From positions 806,001-870,000 of the forward strand of contig NZ_CP141048.1 of the NCBI RefSeq assembly GCF_034627025.1: a stretch of 64,000 nt of DNA, read 5' to 3'. The translations under genes and the position numbers were made by a program. The stretch comes from Microvirga lotononidis (GTDB taxonomy: Bacteria; Pseudomonadota; Alphaproteobacteria; Rhizobiales; Beijerinckiaceae). This document shows positions 36,831 through 45,088 of this stretch, in pieces; position 1 is the first letter of the stretch, and each line of letters begins with the position of its first letter. The notes beneath the pieces were generated by a model that made no database searches, was not told where the DNA came from, and saw only the letters and a program-made list of their open reading frames with translations.

Positions 36831-37814
36831 TCAGTAACCAGCATGCCGATCAATCTCGTTGATGAGATCCTCACCACGGGCGAAGCGGCCGACGTTCTCG
36901 GCGAATATGTCGAGACAGGCGTTCATGTAGGTTGTGTGATCGTCGAGTGAGCAATGCGGCGTGATCACCAATCGCGGGCAATCCCATAGGGAGTGAGCGA
37001 CCGGCAGCGGTTCTTCGGGAAAGACGTCAAGGACAGCGCCGGATAGATCACCGGATCGCAAGCGGTCTTCGAGTGCCTGATAATCGATCACTCCTGCACG
37101 CCCGACATTGACGATTCCACAACCGGGTTTCAGACGGGCAAGCCTCTCCGCATTCATCAGGTTGCGCGTACCCGGAGTGAGCGGAAGCGTGCACACCACG
37201 AGGTCGGCCTGATCCAAGACCTGGTCGAGCCGTTCAATCGGATACGACTCGTTCAAATCGTTGTGCGGGGCGCCCGATCGCGTGATGCCGATGACGTAAG
37301 CCCCTTGGGACCGCAGCGCACGCGCGGCGGCAGAGCCGATGGATCCGACACCCAGCATCAGGACCTTTCGCTCGGCGATCGTTCCCCCGAACTTTGGAGC
37401 CCAGACGCAATGCTCCTTATCGGTCACGAAGTGGGGAATGCTGAAATTGAGCATGAGCGCAGCGCAGAGGATGAACTCAGCGCCCTTGGCGGCGTGAACC
37501 CCCGAGGCATTGGCGAGGGAAACATCCGCCGGCAAATGATCGAGATAAGCCTCGACGCCCGCTGAGATTGTCTGCACGAAGCGAAGGTTCGGGTTTGCGG
37601 CTTTTGCCTCGTCGATATTCAGTTTACGACAGGCGAGCAGGATATCGGCATTATGTCCGATGGACTCGCTTCGTCCCGTGCTATTGACGCTGATCGCCAC
37701 TGAGAGGCCCGGGATGGCATTCAAACGCTGCCGCAGCGCTTGCTCATCGAGCATCAGCGAGGGAGTGGCCGGATCGTTTTCGATGTGGATGCGCAAATTG
37801 GAATGCATCGTCAC
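36831..37814 (-). CDS. D-2-hydroxyacid dehydrogenase (NAD-dependent)
   Basis: 327 residues. The Rossmann signature VLMLGVGSIGSAAARAL lies mid-protein, with catalytic Arg in NVGRAGVID, Glu in FPEEPLP and His in ITPHCSLDD. The family interconverts 2-oxo acids and D-2-hydroxy acids. GTG 37814 overlaps the ridA stop; ATG 37808 is an equally good start two codons in. Next to RidA it may reduce an oxo acid freed from an imine (inference). Confidence 0.88.
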   Translation of the reverse strand: MTMHSNLRIHIENDPATPSLMLDEQALRQRLNAIPGLSVAISVNSTGRSESIGHNADILLACRKLNIDEAKAANPNLRFVQTISAGVEAYLDHLPADVSLANASGVHAAKGAEFILCAALMLNFSIPHFVTDKEHCVWAPKFGGTIAERKVLMLGVGSIGSAAARALRSQGAYVIGITRSGAPHNDLNESYPIERLDQVLDQADLVVCTLPLTPGTRNLMNAERLARLKPGCGIVNVGRAGVIDYQALEDRLRSGDLSGAVLDVFPEEPLPVAHSLWDCPRLVITPHCSLDDHTTYMNACLDIFAENVGRFARGEDLINEIDRHAGY

Positions 37815-38206
37815 ACTGCCACCGCGATGGCATCCATTTCAACGAGGAGGCTTGGATTGTTCAAGGTGATGCCCACCGTTGCGCGCGCAGGGAACGGCGC
37901 ATCGAAGAATTCTGCATAAACGGCATTCATCGTGTCGAAATCGGCAACGTCGGTGAGAAAGATACCGACCTTGCCGACATTCTTCATGGTCAGGCCGGCC
38001 GCTTCGACCAGCGTCTTGATATTTGTCAGAACCTGGTGCGTCTGCGTCGCGACATCGTCACCCACGATCGCTCCCGTTATCGGATCGATAGCGACCTGCC
38101 CCGAGATGAAGAGCGTGTTCCCCAAACGCACGGCAGGCGAGAGAGGCGCCGACCCCATCGGACGGTCCTCTTGTTTCGTTCCCGGATAAGTAATCGGCAC
38201 CCGCAT
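37811..38206 (-). CDS. RidA/YjgF-family enamine/imine deaminase
   Basis: 131 residues. LGNTLFISGQVAIDP, the catalytic Arg in FPARATVGI and the C-terminal VEMDAIAV are classic RidA motifs. RidA proteins hydrolyse reactive enamine/imine intermediates to oxo acids and ammonia. The gene is first in the cluster, 35 nt after an operator palindrome, and its stop overlaps the hydroxyacid dehydrogenase start. Its presence suggests that amino-acid oxidation or elimination occurs in the pathway. Confidence 0.9.
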   Translation of the reverse strand: MRVPITYPGTKQEDRPMGSAPLSPAVRLGNTLFISGQVAIDPITGAIVGDDVATQTHQVLTNIKTLVEAAGLTMKNVGKVGIFLTDVADFDTMNAVYAEFFDAPFPARATVGITLNNPSLLVEMDAIAVAV

Positions 38207-38240
38207 TACTCTTCATCCTCATCGTAGCCAATTCGTATGT

Positions 38241-38250
38241 TCGTATACGA
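38241..38250. promoter_or_regulatory. GntR operator candidate TCGTATACGA, copy 2
   Basis: Same perfect palindrome as at 36753-36762, here 35 nt before ridA, with a further half-like TTCGTATG immediately beside it. The location overlaps the expected promoter, consistent with repression. Confidence 0.65.
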
Positions 38251-38332
38251 TTCAGACACGGTTCCGAAGAAGCAATTGCAGTGAGATGCCTCTCACGACG
38301 TCAGTCGCTGCGCAAATTTCATGCAGGGAATT

Positions 38333-38348
38333 TGGCATGGCACTTGCT
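38333..38348 (+). promoter_or_regulatory. Sigma54-type promoter
   Basis: TGGCATGGCACTTGCT matches the -24/-12 consensus TGGCACG-N4-TTGCW with a single mismatch and exact GG-N10-GC spacing. It lies 30 nt before the ribosome site of the small frame at 38378. Confidence 0.55.
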
Positions 38349-38377
38349 TGAACCCGGCGGCTTCATTGGAGGTTTCA

Positions 38378-38545
38378 ATGCTGATAAAAGTACGCCGTTG
38401 GCTCGCTGCGCTGCTCCCGCCCGAGCATTCTGGCCGTGAGGAAAGATATACGTTGGCATCAGGTGGAGGCGTTTGCCTGGTCTGGCTTCACGACCGGGAT
38501 GGAGATGCAGAACCCACATCGCCTGGATCGCCATCAAGAGGATAG
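38378..38545 (+). CDS. Putative 55-residue protein behind a sigma54-type promoter
   Basis: Small frame starting at ATG 38378 with GGAGG seven bases upstream. The product begins MLIKVRRWLAALLPPEHSGR, a short amphipathic basic helix, and continues with SGGGVCLVWLHDRDG. I do not recognise a family. The combination of a good sigma54-type promoter and a strong ribosome site makes it more credible than the many chance frames here; the frame has no other support. Confidence 0.4.
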   Translation: MLIKVRRWLAALLPPEHSGREERYTLASGGGVCLVWLHDRDGDAEPTSPGSPSRG

Positions 38546-38928
38546 TTCCCCGCTGGAGGATTGCGCATGAAGGCTCGATCAGGGTCGAGCGGGACGCTGG
38601 CAAATCGAGTCGAGCTGAGCCGTTGCCCTGATTTCTGAAGGTCAGTTCGCCTTATGCTTGCGGGCTCGTCGGCAGCCGCGAGGACAGCTGGATTCGCGCT
38701 GCTTCGGTGTTCCGTTCTGCGACGCCGGAGGCGCGGAACGCGCGACATGGTTTCGACGAAGGTCCGCGCCGTTGCTCGATTACGGTAGTCGGGCCTGACA
38801 GCGCCGAGAAGCTGACTGCAAGGGGCTATCTGATCGTCCTCTTCGATCCATCCTGCCCATCGCCTTTCCCAACCGAGTACGTCGACCTAAGCTTGGCCCT
38901 CGTCCGCGCTCCGTCGACCAGCCTGCGT
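38546..38928. other. Intergenic stretch, nothing recognised
   Basis: About 380 bases downstream of the small frame and of the convergent pirin gene. No gene, terminator or repeat is convincing. Confidence 0.45.
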
Positions 38929-39843
38929 CTACTCAGGGAGGGGGATGAACTCCGTTTCATCCGGCACCGGGGCGAAGCGGCCGGTCCTCCAATCCTCCTT
39001 CGCCTGTTCGATGCGCTCCCGGCTCGAGGACACGAAATTCCACCAGATGTAACGTGGCCCCTCCAGTGCCGCACCACCGAGGAACATCAGACGCGAGGCG
39101 CGGACCGCCCGCACCGTGATGCGATCGCCCGGGCGGAAGATCAGAAGCCGTGGGCCAGTGAATCGATCGCCCGCCATCTGGATCTCGCCGTCCACCAGGT
39201 AAATGGCGCGTTCCTCATAGTCCGGGTCGAGCGGTGCGCTGGCGCCGGCCTCCAGCCTGACATCGACATAGAACCAGTCGGAAACGGTACGGACGGGCGC
39301 GGTCTCACCGAACGCGGACCCGGTGATGATCCGTGCCCGAACGCCGCGAGCCTCGACGACGGGGAGTATGTCCGCATCGAAATGCTGGAACGATGGGTCA
39401 ATTTCCTCCCGGCCGGCCGGAAGTGCGACCCAGCTCTGGATCCCCAGCATGGCTTGCCCGCTCACGCGCGCGGGTTCCGGCGTGCGCTCGGAATGGGCGA
39501 TGCCGCGTCCGGCCGTCATAAGATTCATGGCGCCGGGCACGATCTCCTGCACGTTGCCTGCGCTGTCCCGGTGCAGAATCCGGCCATCGAAGAGGTAGGT
39601 GACCGTGGCGAGGCCGATATGCGGGTGCGGTCGCACGTCCATGCCGCTCCCGGCCAGGAACTGCACCGGGCCCATGTGATCGAAGAAGATGAACGGCCCG
39701 ACCATCTGGCGTTTGCCGTGCGGCAGCGCCCGTCGGACCTCGAACCCGCCTAGATCGCGGACGCGCGGGATGATGATCAACTCGAGGGCGTCGCAGGATT
39801 TTGTGTCACCGAGGATGGGATCGTTCGACGGAAGCCAGCTCAT
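38929..39843 (-). CDS. Pirin-family bicupin protein
   Basis: 304 residues. The N-terminal cupin has FIFFDHMGPVQF and RPHPHIGLATVTYLFDG with the His/His/Glu iron ligands, and TAGRGIAHSE completes the site; the C-terminal cupin follows. Pirins bind iron and some act as quercetinases or as transcription cofactors. ATG 39843 is the start. It stands alone on the minus strand. Confidence 0.9.
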   Translation of the reverse strand: MSWLPSNDPILGDTKSCDALELIIIPRVRDLGGFEVRRALPHGKRQMVGPFIFFDHMGPVQFLAGSGMDVRPHPHIGLATVTYLFDGRILHRDSAGNVQEIVPGAMNLMTAGRGIAHSERTPEPARVSGQAMLGIQSWVALPAGREEIDPSFQHFDADILPVVEARGVRARIITGSAFGETAPVRTVSDWFYVDVRLEAGASAPLDPDYEERAIYLVDGEIQMAGDRFTGPRLLIFRPGDRITVRAVRASRLMFLGGAALEGPRYIWWNFVSSSRERIEQAKEDWRTGRFAPVPDETEFIPLPE

Positions 39844-40337
39844 GGGTTAATCCTCGCTTCGGGCGCCAGGCATTCAGTCTGTTTATACACCTGATCCGCC
39901 CTTCCATGACAGCGATCGGTCTCTGGTTAGGTCGATAGAGGTATCCAGGCGATCCGTCCTTTCGCCAATCAGGGCCGGGACGATGGCGCCCTTCCCGACA
40001 CGCGACCTCCGTCTGCTTCATCGTCGACAGGGGCCGGGCTCCTAGTTATCCGCCGAACCCCGATGGACGCTGCTGGTCGTGGAGCGGCCGCGGCGCTTGA
40101 CCTGGCTATCGGTCGATCGACCTGCGCCCGAGATTTCATCCGGGTTTACGGTTCTCCCCGCATGCCGGATTGTGGACCTTCCTCGCGATGTGCCGCCTCA
40201 TGACCAGGAGATCGGCCCGTGCAACAGTGAAATTTCCAGCCTTGGTCGCATTGAGCATTCTCGCTTCCTACGGGAACCTCGCTCAGCTCCGCATCAAGCA
40301 GCTCAGCAAGTTCCCGGAGCGTTTTGCAATGCAACGG
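39844..40337. other. Intergenic stretch, probably degenerate
   Basis: 494 bases between the pirin gene and a broken gene. Only short frames without ribosome sites or family likeness. It is part of a 1.7-kb gene-poor region that ends at the tRNA-Glu gene. Confidence 0.5.
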
Positions 40338-41065
40338 TTAGCTGTGGAACCGGAAGTCATCCGAATAAAGCCCCGGCAGCATCATGGAACGGTAAGGGCT
40401 GAACGGCGTTCCGTCCGCCTCTCCCCAGCCTCCGTCTGCTCCGGTTGCAGGATCGCCAGGCTCGTGATCCCAGCCTGACCGACTCTCGTTATCGTCCGAC
40501 GTGTCCCTATGGATGAGCATATGCGTCACACCAAAGTCGTCGATGTACCAGTGCCGGATGATCGCTCCGGTCGTGTCCTTTTCCTTGTAGTCATGAACGC
40601 CAAACGGTCCCATTCGCCCTCAATGCTGGGATCCACTTCGGGTTCGTCGAGCGTATTCAGCTGCCACGTCTCAAGCACCAGCCTATCGATGCCGACGAGG
40701 CTCTTGCCCGTGAAGTCGAAAACCGCGCCTCTCAGGACAATCTCATCCAGATGCGCTGCCGGGCTGGCGCCGCCGTTGAAGGTCGCGATCCCGGCGAAGA
40801 TGGTCTGATCGACGATGATCGTGTCATGCCGATCCGATCCGCGCACCGCCTCGATGCTCGAGATGCTCGAGCAGACGGCCGCATGCGTCAGATCGAATGT
40901 CCCGCCGCCGGTCAGTTGTAGGGTGTCCATATCCGCGCTGCCTTCGAGCGAAGCGCCGGCAAGCTCTATGGCCTCTTTGAAGGGGGCCCCATCCGCGCTG
41001 TACCCATGGTCTGCAAAGGCTTCGTCCGGCAACCCCCTTGGCCATGATGCCACGGAGCTGGACAT
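40338..41065 (-). pseudogene. Frameshifted fragment of a repeat-type (RTX/beta-roll-like) protein
   Basis: Two overlapping minus-strand frames read as one protein. The first (from 41065) contains DTLQLTGGGTFDLTHA, IEAVRGSDRHDTIIVD and ATFNGG, the cadence of calcium-binding beta-roll or similar secreted repeat proteins. Near 40600-40625 the sense passes into a second frame with HDYKEKDTTGAIIRHWYIDD and continues to a stop at 40338. A one-base shift explains this. The N-terminus also lacks a credible start. Either a decayed gene or a sequencing error. Confidence 0.5.
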
Positions 41066-41211
41066 TGATCTCTGTCATGTGTGCGGCTCACGGATCGGCA
41101 TCGTTGGCCAACGGCGGACAGGCCTTAGAGCGTTTAGGCTGCATCTGGCTGACACGTGGGAGGCGATCGTGGGCACCACCGGGGGCGATGCCGCACCGTG
41201 CGATTAGCTCA

Positions 41212-41391
41212 TCAATGGAGAGCGGCCGGAGATAGATTTCGCAACCTCCGCGCTTCATTCCGATTGCGGGTGCCAAGGCTCACGAAGACCTTATCGCTGC
41301 CGTAGGCTGCAACGATGTCCGTTGTAATCCGGATGTTGAGATAGTAGTTGCCGCCCTTTCCCCGCCGGCAAAGGTCTGCGTCTTTTGGCAT
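41212..41391 (-). pseudogene. N-terminal remnant of a tyrosine-type integrase (DUF6538-like)
   Basis: About 60 residues starting MPKDADLCRRGKGGNYYLN and continuing with FVSLGTRNRNEARRLR, the typical N-terminal SAM-like/DUF6538 segment of phage integrases (repeated 'lRrrg..YylRirvP.dl...fg...v..SLgT.d..eA'). The frame stops before any catalytic domain. It begins about 95 nt downstream of the 3' end of tRNA-Glu on the same strand, the usual location of an island integrase. Confidence 0.55.
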
Positions 41392-41486
41392 GAGGACCCC
41401 GCTCAGGTCTGACACCGTTGTGTGACAAGTTGAGCCGAGAATGCCTGATAGCTGAGGATATTAAGGCAATCTGCCTATCGAACCTT

Positions 41487-41562
41487 TGGCGCTCCCTAGG
41501 GGACTCGAACCCCTGTTTTCGCCGTGAGAGGGCGACGTCCTAGACCGCTAGACGAAGGGAGC
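41487..41562 (-). tRNA. tRNA-Glu (anticodon CTC)
   Basis: 76-nt cloverleaf on the minus strand. Acceptor arms GCTCCCT and AGGGAGC pair, the D-arm is the Glu-type GTCTAGCGGTCTAGGAC, the anticodon loop is CTCTCAC giving CTC, and the T-arm is GGGGTTCGAGTCCCC. Discriminator G and CCA are encoded at 41490-41487. Confidence 0.95.
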
Positions 41563-41657
41563 TAGCAAGGTGGAGGCCGCTCGTATAACCACCCTTCCGA
41601 ATCCCTTCAAGTCCTTTTGCTGAAAAAAGCGAACGGCTCAGGTAAAATGAGGATGCG

Positions 41658-42656
41658 GTGAACGACGCGACACGCCAGGAATGGCTCTTGGAAGACGATG
41701 TGCCGGCCGAACGGCTGGACCGGGTATTGGCACGATTGCAGGCCGACCTGTCGCGAAGCCGCCTGCAGGCGCTCATTCGCGACGGGCAGGCCACCGTCGA
41801 CGGCGTCCCGGTCCTTGATCCGAACCGGAAGGTCGGCGGCGGCGCCCGGATCGCCCTGACCGTGCCTGCCCCCGTCCCGGCCGAGCCGGCCGGCGAGGCG
41901 ATGGCGCTCGCCATCGTCTACGAGGACGACGATGTGATCGTCATCGACAAACCGGCAGGCCTCGTGGTGCACCCGGCGGCGGGTCACGATTCCGGCACGC
42001 TGGTGAATGCCCTCATCGCCCATTGCGGGGAGAGCCTGTCGGGGATCGGCGGCGTGAAGCGGCCCGGCATCGTCCATCGCCTCGACAAGGACACGTCGGG
42101 GCTTCTGGTGGTTGCCAAGAACGATCTCGCCCACCAGGGGCTCGCCGCGCAATTCGCCGACCATGGCCGGACCGGCCCCCTGGAACGTGCCTATCTGGCG
42201 ATCCTCTGGGGCGTGCCCGAGCGGCGTCGGGGGACCGTGGAGGCGGCGCTCGCCCGAAGCACGCACAACCGGGAAAAGATCGTCGTGGTGGGCGAGGATC
42301 GCGGCCGCTATGCCATCACCCATTACGAGGTTCTGGAGGGCCTGCCCCCGGCCCAGCCGATCGCCAGTCTCGTCCAATGCGAGCTGGAGACCGGACGCAC
42401 CCATCAGATCCGGGTTCACATGGCCCATCTCGGTCATCCCCTCTTGGGAGATGCGACCTACGGGTCCGGCTTCAAGACCAAGGCGAACCGCCTTTCGGAG
42501 CCGCAGAAAGAGGCGCTGACCGCCCTCGGCCGGCAGGCCCTGCACGCCGCGATCCTCGGGTTCGAGCATCCGCGCAGCGGGGAATTCCTGCGCTTCGAGA
42601 GCCCCCTGCCCCCGGATCTGGACAGGCTTCTCGCAGCCTTGCGGGTAGAGACTTAG
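41658..42656 (+). CDS. RluA-family 23S rRNA pseudouridine synthase (RluD-like)
   Basis: 332 residues from GTG 41658 with GAGG upstream. Residues 1-75 form an S4-like RNA-binding domain (RLDRVLARLQADLSRSRLQ) and the rest the catalytic domain with VIDKPAGLVVHPAAGH, catalytic Asp in GIVHRLDKDTSGLL and TGRTHQIRVHMAHLGHPLLGD. It isomerises uridines in helix 69 of 23S rRNA if it is RluD; RluC is the alternative. It stands 186 nt before rpoH on the same strand. Confidence 0.9.
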   Translation: MNDATRQEWLLEDDVPAERLDRVLARLQADLSRSRLQALIRDGQATVDGVPVLDPNRKVGGGARIALTVPAPVPAEPAGEAMALAIVYEDDDVIVIDKPAGLVVHPAAGHDSGTLVNALIAHCGESLSGIGGVKRPGIVHRLDKDTSGLLVVAKNDLAHQGLAAQFADHGRTGPLERAYLAILWGVPERRRGTVEAALARSTHNREKIVVVGEDRGRYAITHYEVLEGLPPAQPIASLVQCELETGRTHQIRVHMAHLGHPLLGDATYGSGFKTKANRLSEPQKEALTALGRQALHAAILGFEHPRSGEFLRFESPLPPDLDRLLAALRVET

Positions 42657-42842
42657 CGTCAATCGGTCGCAAAATCAGCTCACGCGGGCACCCTTGCGAG
42701 TCTGGAGCGTTCACCACGTCTTGAAGCCTGACGCCTCTATTCGGACACGGTTGAACCGCTTATATAGGGGGCAGGGCGGCCGGCCATGGAGGGGGCCGCC
42801 CCAGGCTTGCCTCGTGGTGAGGGAGCCAAAGGAGGAGAAAAG

Positions 42843-43733
42843 ATGGCTACAGCGCTTCCGGTGCTTGCCAATGAAGGGGGCCTTTCGCGCTATCTCGACG
42901 AGATCCGTCGCTTCCCCATGCTTGAGCCGCATGAGGAGTACATGCTCGCCAAACGCTGGCGCGAGCACGGAGATCGCGAAGCGGCCCATAAGCTCGTGAC
43001 GTCACATCTGCGCCTCGTCGCCAAGATCGCCATGGGCTATCGCGGCTACGGTCTGCCGATCGGCGAGGTCGTGTCGGAAGGCAATGTCGGCCTCATGCAG
43101 GCCGTCAAGCGTTTCGAGCCCGACAAGGGCTTCCGCCTCGCCACTTATGCCATGTGGTGGATCAAAGCGGCCATTCAAGAGTACATTCTGCGGTCCTGGT
43201 CCCTCGTGAAGATGGGCACCACGGCTAACCAGAAGAAACTGTTCTTCAACCTGCGCAAGGCGAAGGGCCGGATCTCCGCGTTCGAGGAAGGCGATCTGCG
43301 CCCCGAGCACGTGAAGCAGATCGCCACGCAGCTCGGCGTCACCGAGCAGGACGTGGTGGACATGAACCGCCGTCTCGGTGGCGACTCGTCCCTCAACGCG
43401 CCTTTGCGCGATGAGGGCGAAGGTGGCGGCGAATGGCAGGATTGGCTGGTCGACAACAGCCAGAGCCAGGAGCAGGTGCTCGTCGAGGAAGAGGAAGGCC
43501 AGAACCGCCTGAGCGCTCTCCGCTCCGCGCTCTCCGTGCTCAATCCGCGTGAGCGCCGCATCTTCGAGGCGCGCCGCCTGTCGGACGATCCGATCACTCT
43601 CGAGGAGCTCTCCACCGAGTTCGGCGTGTCCCGTGAACGGGTCCGTCAGATCGAGGTTCGGGCGTTCGAGAAGGTGCAGGAAGCGGTCAAGAAGAACCTG
43701 ACCCAGATCGAGACCTCGTCGGCCGAGGCTTAA
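42843..43733 (+). CDS. rpoH: RNA polymerase heat-shock sigma factor (sigma32)
   Basis: 296 residues from ATG 42843 with AAAGGAGG upstream. Region 2 has EPDKGFRLATYAMWWIKAAIQEYI cut by the usual spacing, the RpoH box reads QKKLFFNLRKAKGR, and region 4.2 has ELSTEFGVSRERVRQIE. It directs polymerase to chaperone and protease genes in heat stress; dnaK and grpE in this window carry matching promoter motifs. The leader between 42657 and 42842 holds an AT-rich TTATATA stretch but no promoter that I can assign. Confidence 0.95.
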   Translation: MATALPVLANEGGLSRYLDEIRRFPMLEPHEEYMLAKRWREHGDREAAHKLVTSHLRLVAKIAMGYRGYGLPIGEVVSEGNVGLMQAVKRFEPDKGFRLATYAMWWIKAAIQEYILRSWSLVKMGTTANQKKLFFNLRKAKGRISAFEEGDLRPEHVKQIATQLGVTEQDVVDMNRRLGGDSSLNAPLRDEGEGGGEWQDWLVDNSQSQEQVLVEEEEGQNRLSALRSALSVLNPRERRIFEARRLSDDPITLEELSTEFGVSRERVRQIEVRAFEKVQEAVKKNLTQIETSSAEA

Positions 43734-43748
43734 GCCTCGGGCCTCGGA

Positions 43749-43773
43749 CCCAAAAGTGGACACCACTTTTGGG
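43749..43773. repeat. CCCAAAAGTGG/CCACTTTTGGG palindrome
   Basis: Perfect 11-bp arms (43749-43759 and 43763-43773) with a 3-nt loop just after rpoH. The surrounding text (GGACAC... CCGATGC) resembles a widely dispersed Hyphomicrobiales extragenic palindrome. It may protect the rpoH mRNA 3' end. Confidence 0.6.
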
Positions 43774-43811
43774 ATTCATCCGATGCTTTAGCCGAGCCTT
43801 CGAGCCATTAA

Positions 43812-43840
43812 AAAAGCCGCGCAGGATGCGCGGCTTTTTT
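43812..43840. terminator. Bidirectional intrinsic terminator
   Basis: AAAAGCCGCGC pairs with GCGCGGCTTTT around AGGAT, with a T-run on either strand. It ends rpoH and the convergent membrane-protein gene. Confidence 0.9.
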
Positions 43841-43860
43841 GTTGTCGAAGATGAGCTGGA

Positions 43861-45054
43861 CTATTGCCATTGATTGAAGGCGTCGTTGAGGATTTGGGTG
43901 CCGGACCCGCCCTTTTCGAAGCTCAGGATGGCGCGTTGGCCGGAGGCCATGCGAACCGGCAGGTCGATCCAGTTGCGGCGCACGAACAGCTGGGTGTTGC
44001 GGGCGATATCGACCTGCAAGTTCGAAAGGCCGATCAGGAAGAGGTTCTCGCGCACCGGCACCGGCAGCCCGGCCACGGGCGTCCCACGAGCCGCTTCCTC
44101 ATCCTTGAACTGCAGCAATCCCACGTCCCGGATGACGCGGTTCGCATCGCCCTGGCGGGTGGTGAAGGTGAGTTCGACCGTGTGCGAGGCGGGCAGCGTG
44201 GTGTCGAGGTTGCGCCTCAGCACCATGCGCATGGTCAACCCGGCGTCGGGCACCTCGATCAGCGCGCTGACCGCCTTCTCGAGAGGCTGGCCCTGGCCGG
44301 GATTCACATCCTCCAGACGCCACGTGACGCGTCCCACCTGCGCCTTCGGAGTCTGCGGATTGGTCGGGTCCTCTTCATAGAACACCGCGCGCTGCACCGC
44401 GCCCGCCTCCTGACGGGGTGCCGTGGCGGGAGCGGTCGCGGGAGGAGCCTGGCCGCCGACACGCTCGTTGATCTTGGCATCGGCCGGAGGGGCCGGCTGC
44501 TGCGGCGCCTCGGCGACGGGGGCTTCGGGAGCGAGATTTTCCGGTCTGTCGCGCCACAGGAACGCGAAGGCCGCGATGGCCGCGATCACAAGCGCCAGCA
44601 CCGACCCGAAGATGATGGTCCGCGTCCGGCCCTTGTTCTGCATGGCCGGATGGGGACGGCTGTCGATTTTGGGACGCGCCACCGCAGGCTCGGCATAGGC
44701 CTCTTCGGCTTCTTCCTGTCCGGCAGCGTGGGGAGCGGGCGCACGCAGGCCGTGGACCGCGCCTGGCCCCCGGGCCCCCGCGGGGGCCGGCTGATCCTCC
44801 GCCAGCATGTCCGAGAAGGCGTCGGCGTCGAAACCGGCCGGCGGTGCATTGTAATCCGCCTCGACGCGGGTGATCGCCTCGTCCAGGGAACGGCTCTCCC
44901 GCTGGATCTCCGCCTCGCTCAGAGGCGGATTGAGGGAACGCAGCTGCGCGATCAGAGCCGTGCGGGCGCGCTCGTAGACGGCGCGCCGCTTATCGGGATT
45001 CTGCTCGGGCAAGCCTTCGACGGCTCTTGCGATGAGAGGGTAATAATCTGCCAT
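43861..45054 (-). CDS. Single-pass membrane protein of unknown function
   Basis: 397 residues from ATG 45054. The cytoplasmic N-terminal part begins MADYYPLIARAVEGLP and is helical; a low-complexity Ala/Pro linker follows; one membrane helix is at about 146-167 (IIFGSVLALVIAAIAAFAFLW); the periplasmic part ends with FVRRNWIDLPVRMASGQRAI and KGGSGTQILNDAF. I do not recognise a catalytic motif. It lies 34 nt after purA on the same strand, so it is probably co-transcribed. Confidence 0.75.
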   Translation of the reverse strand: MADYYPLIARAVEGLPEQNPDKRRAVYERARTALIAQLRSLNPPLSEAEIQRESRSLDEAITRVEADYNAPPAGFDADAFSDMLAEDQPAPAGARGPGAVHGLRAPAPHAAGQEEAEEAYAEPAVARPKIDSRPHPAMQNKGRTRTIIFGSVLALVIAAIAAFAFLWRDRPENLAPEAPVAEAPQQPAPPADAKINERVGGQAPPATAPATAPRQEAGAVQRAVFYEEDPTNPQTPKAQVGRVTWRLEDVNPGQGQPLEKAVSALIEVPDAGLTMRMVLRRNLDTTLPASHTVELTFTTRQGDANRVIRDVGLLQFKDEEAARGTPVAGLPVPVRENLFLIGLSNLQVDIARNTQLFVRRNWIDLPVRMASGQRAILSFEKGGSGTQILNDAFNQWQ

Positions 45055-45088
45055 TTCTCTCTGGGAATGACCCGCCGTGGCTCCGCCG

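Noticed and set aside
40146..40334. Small minus-strand frame after the broken repeat-type gene
   Set aside because: No ribosome site, no recognisable domain; probably chance.
42718..42775. Promoter for rpoH with TTGAAG or TTGAAC and TTATATA
   Set aside because: No pair of boxes has acceptable spacing, so no call is made.
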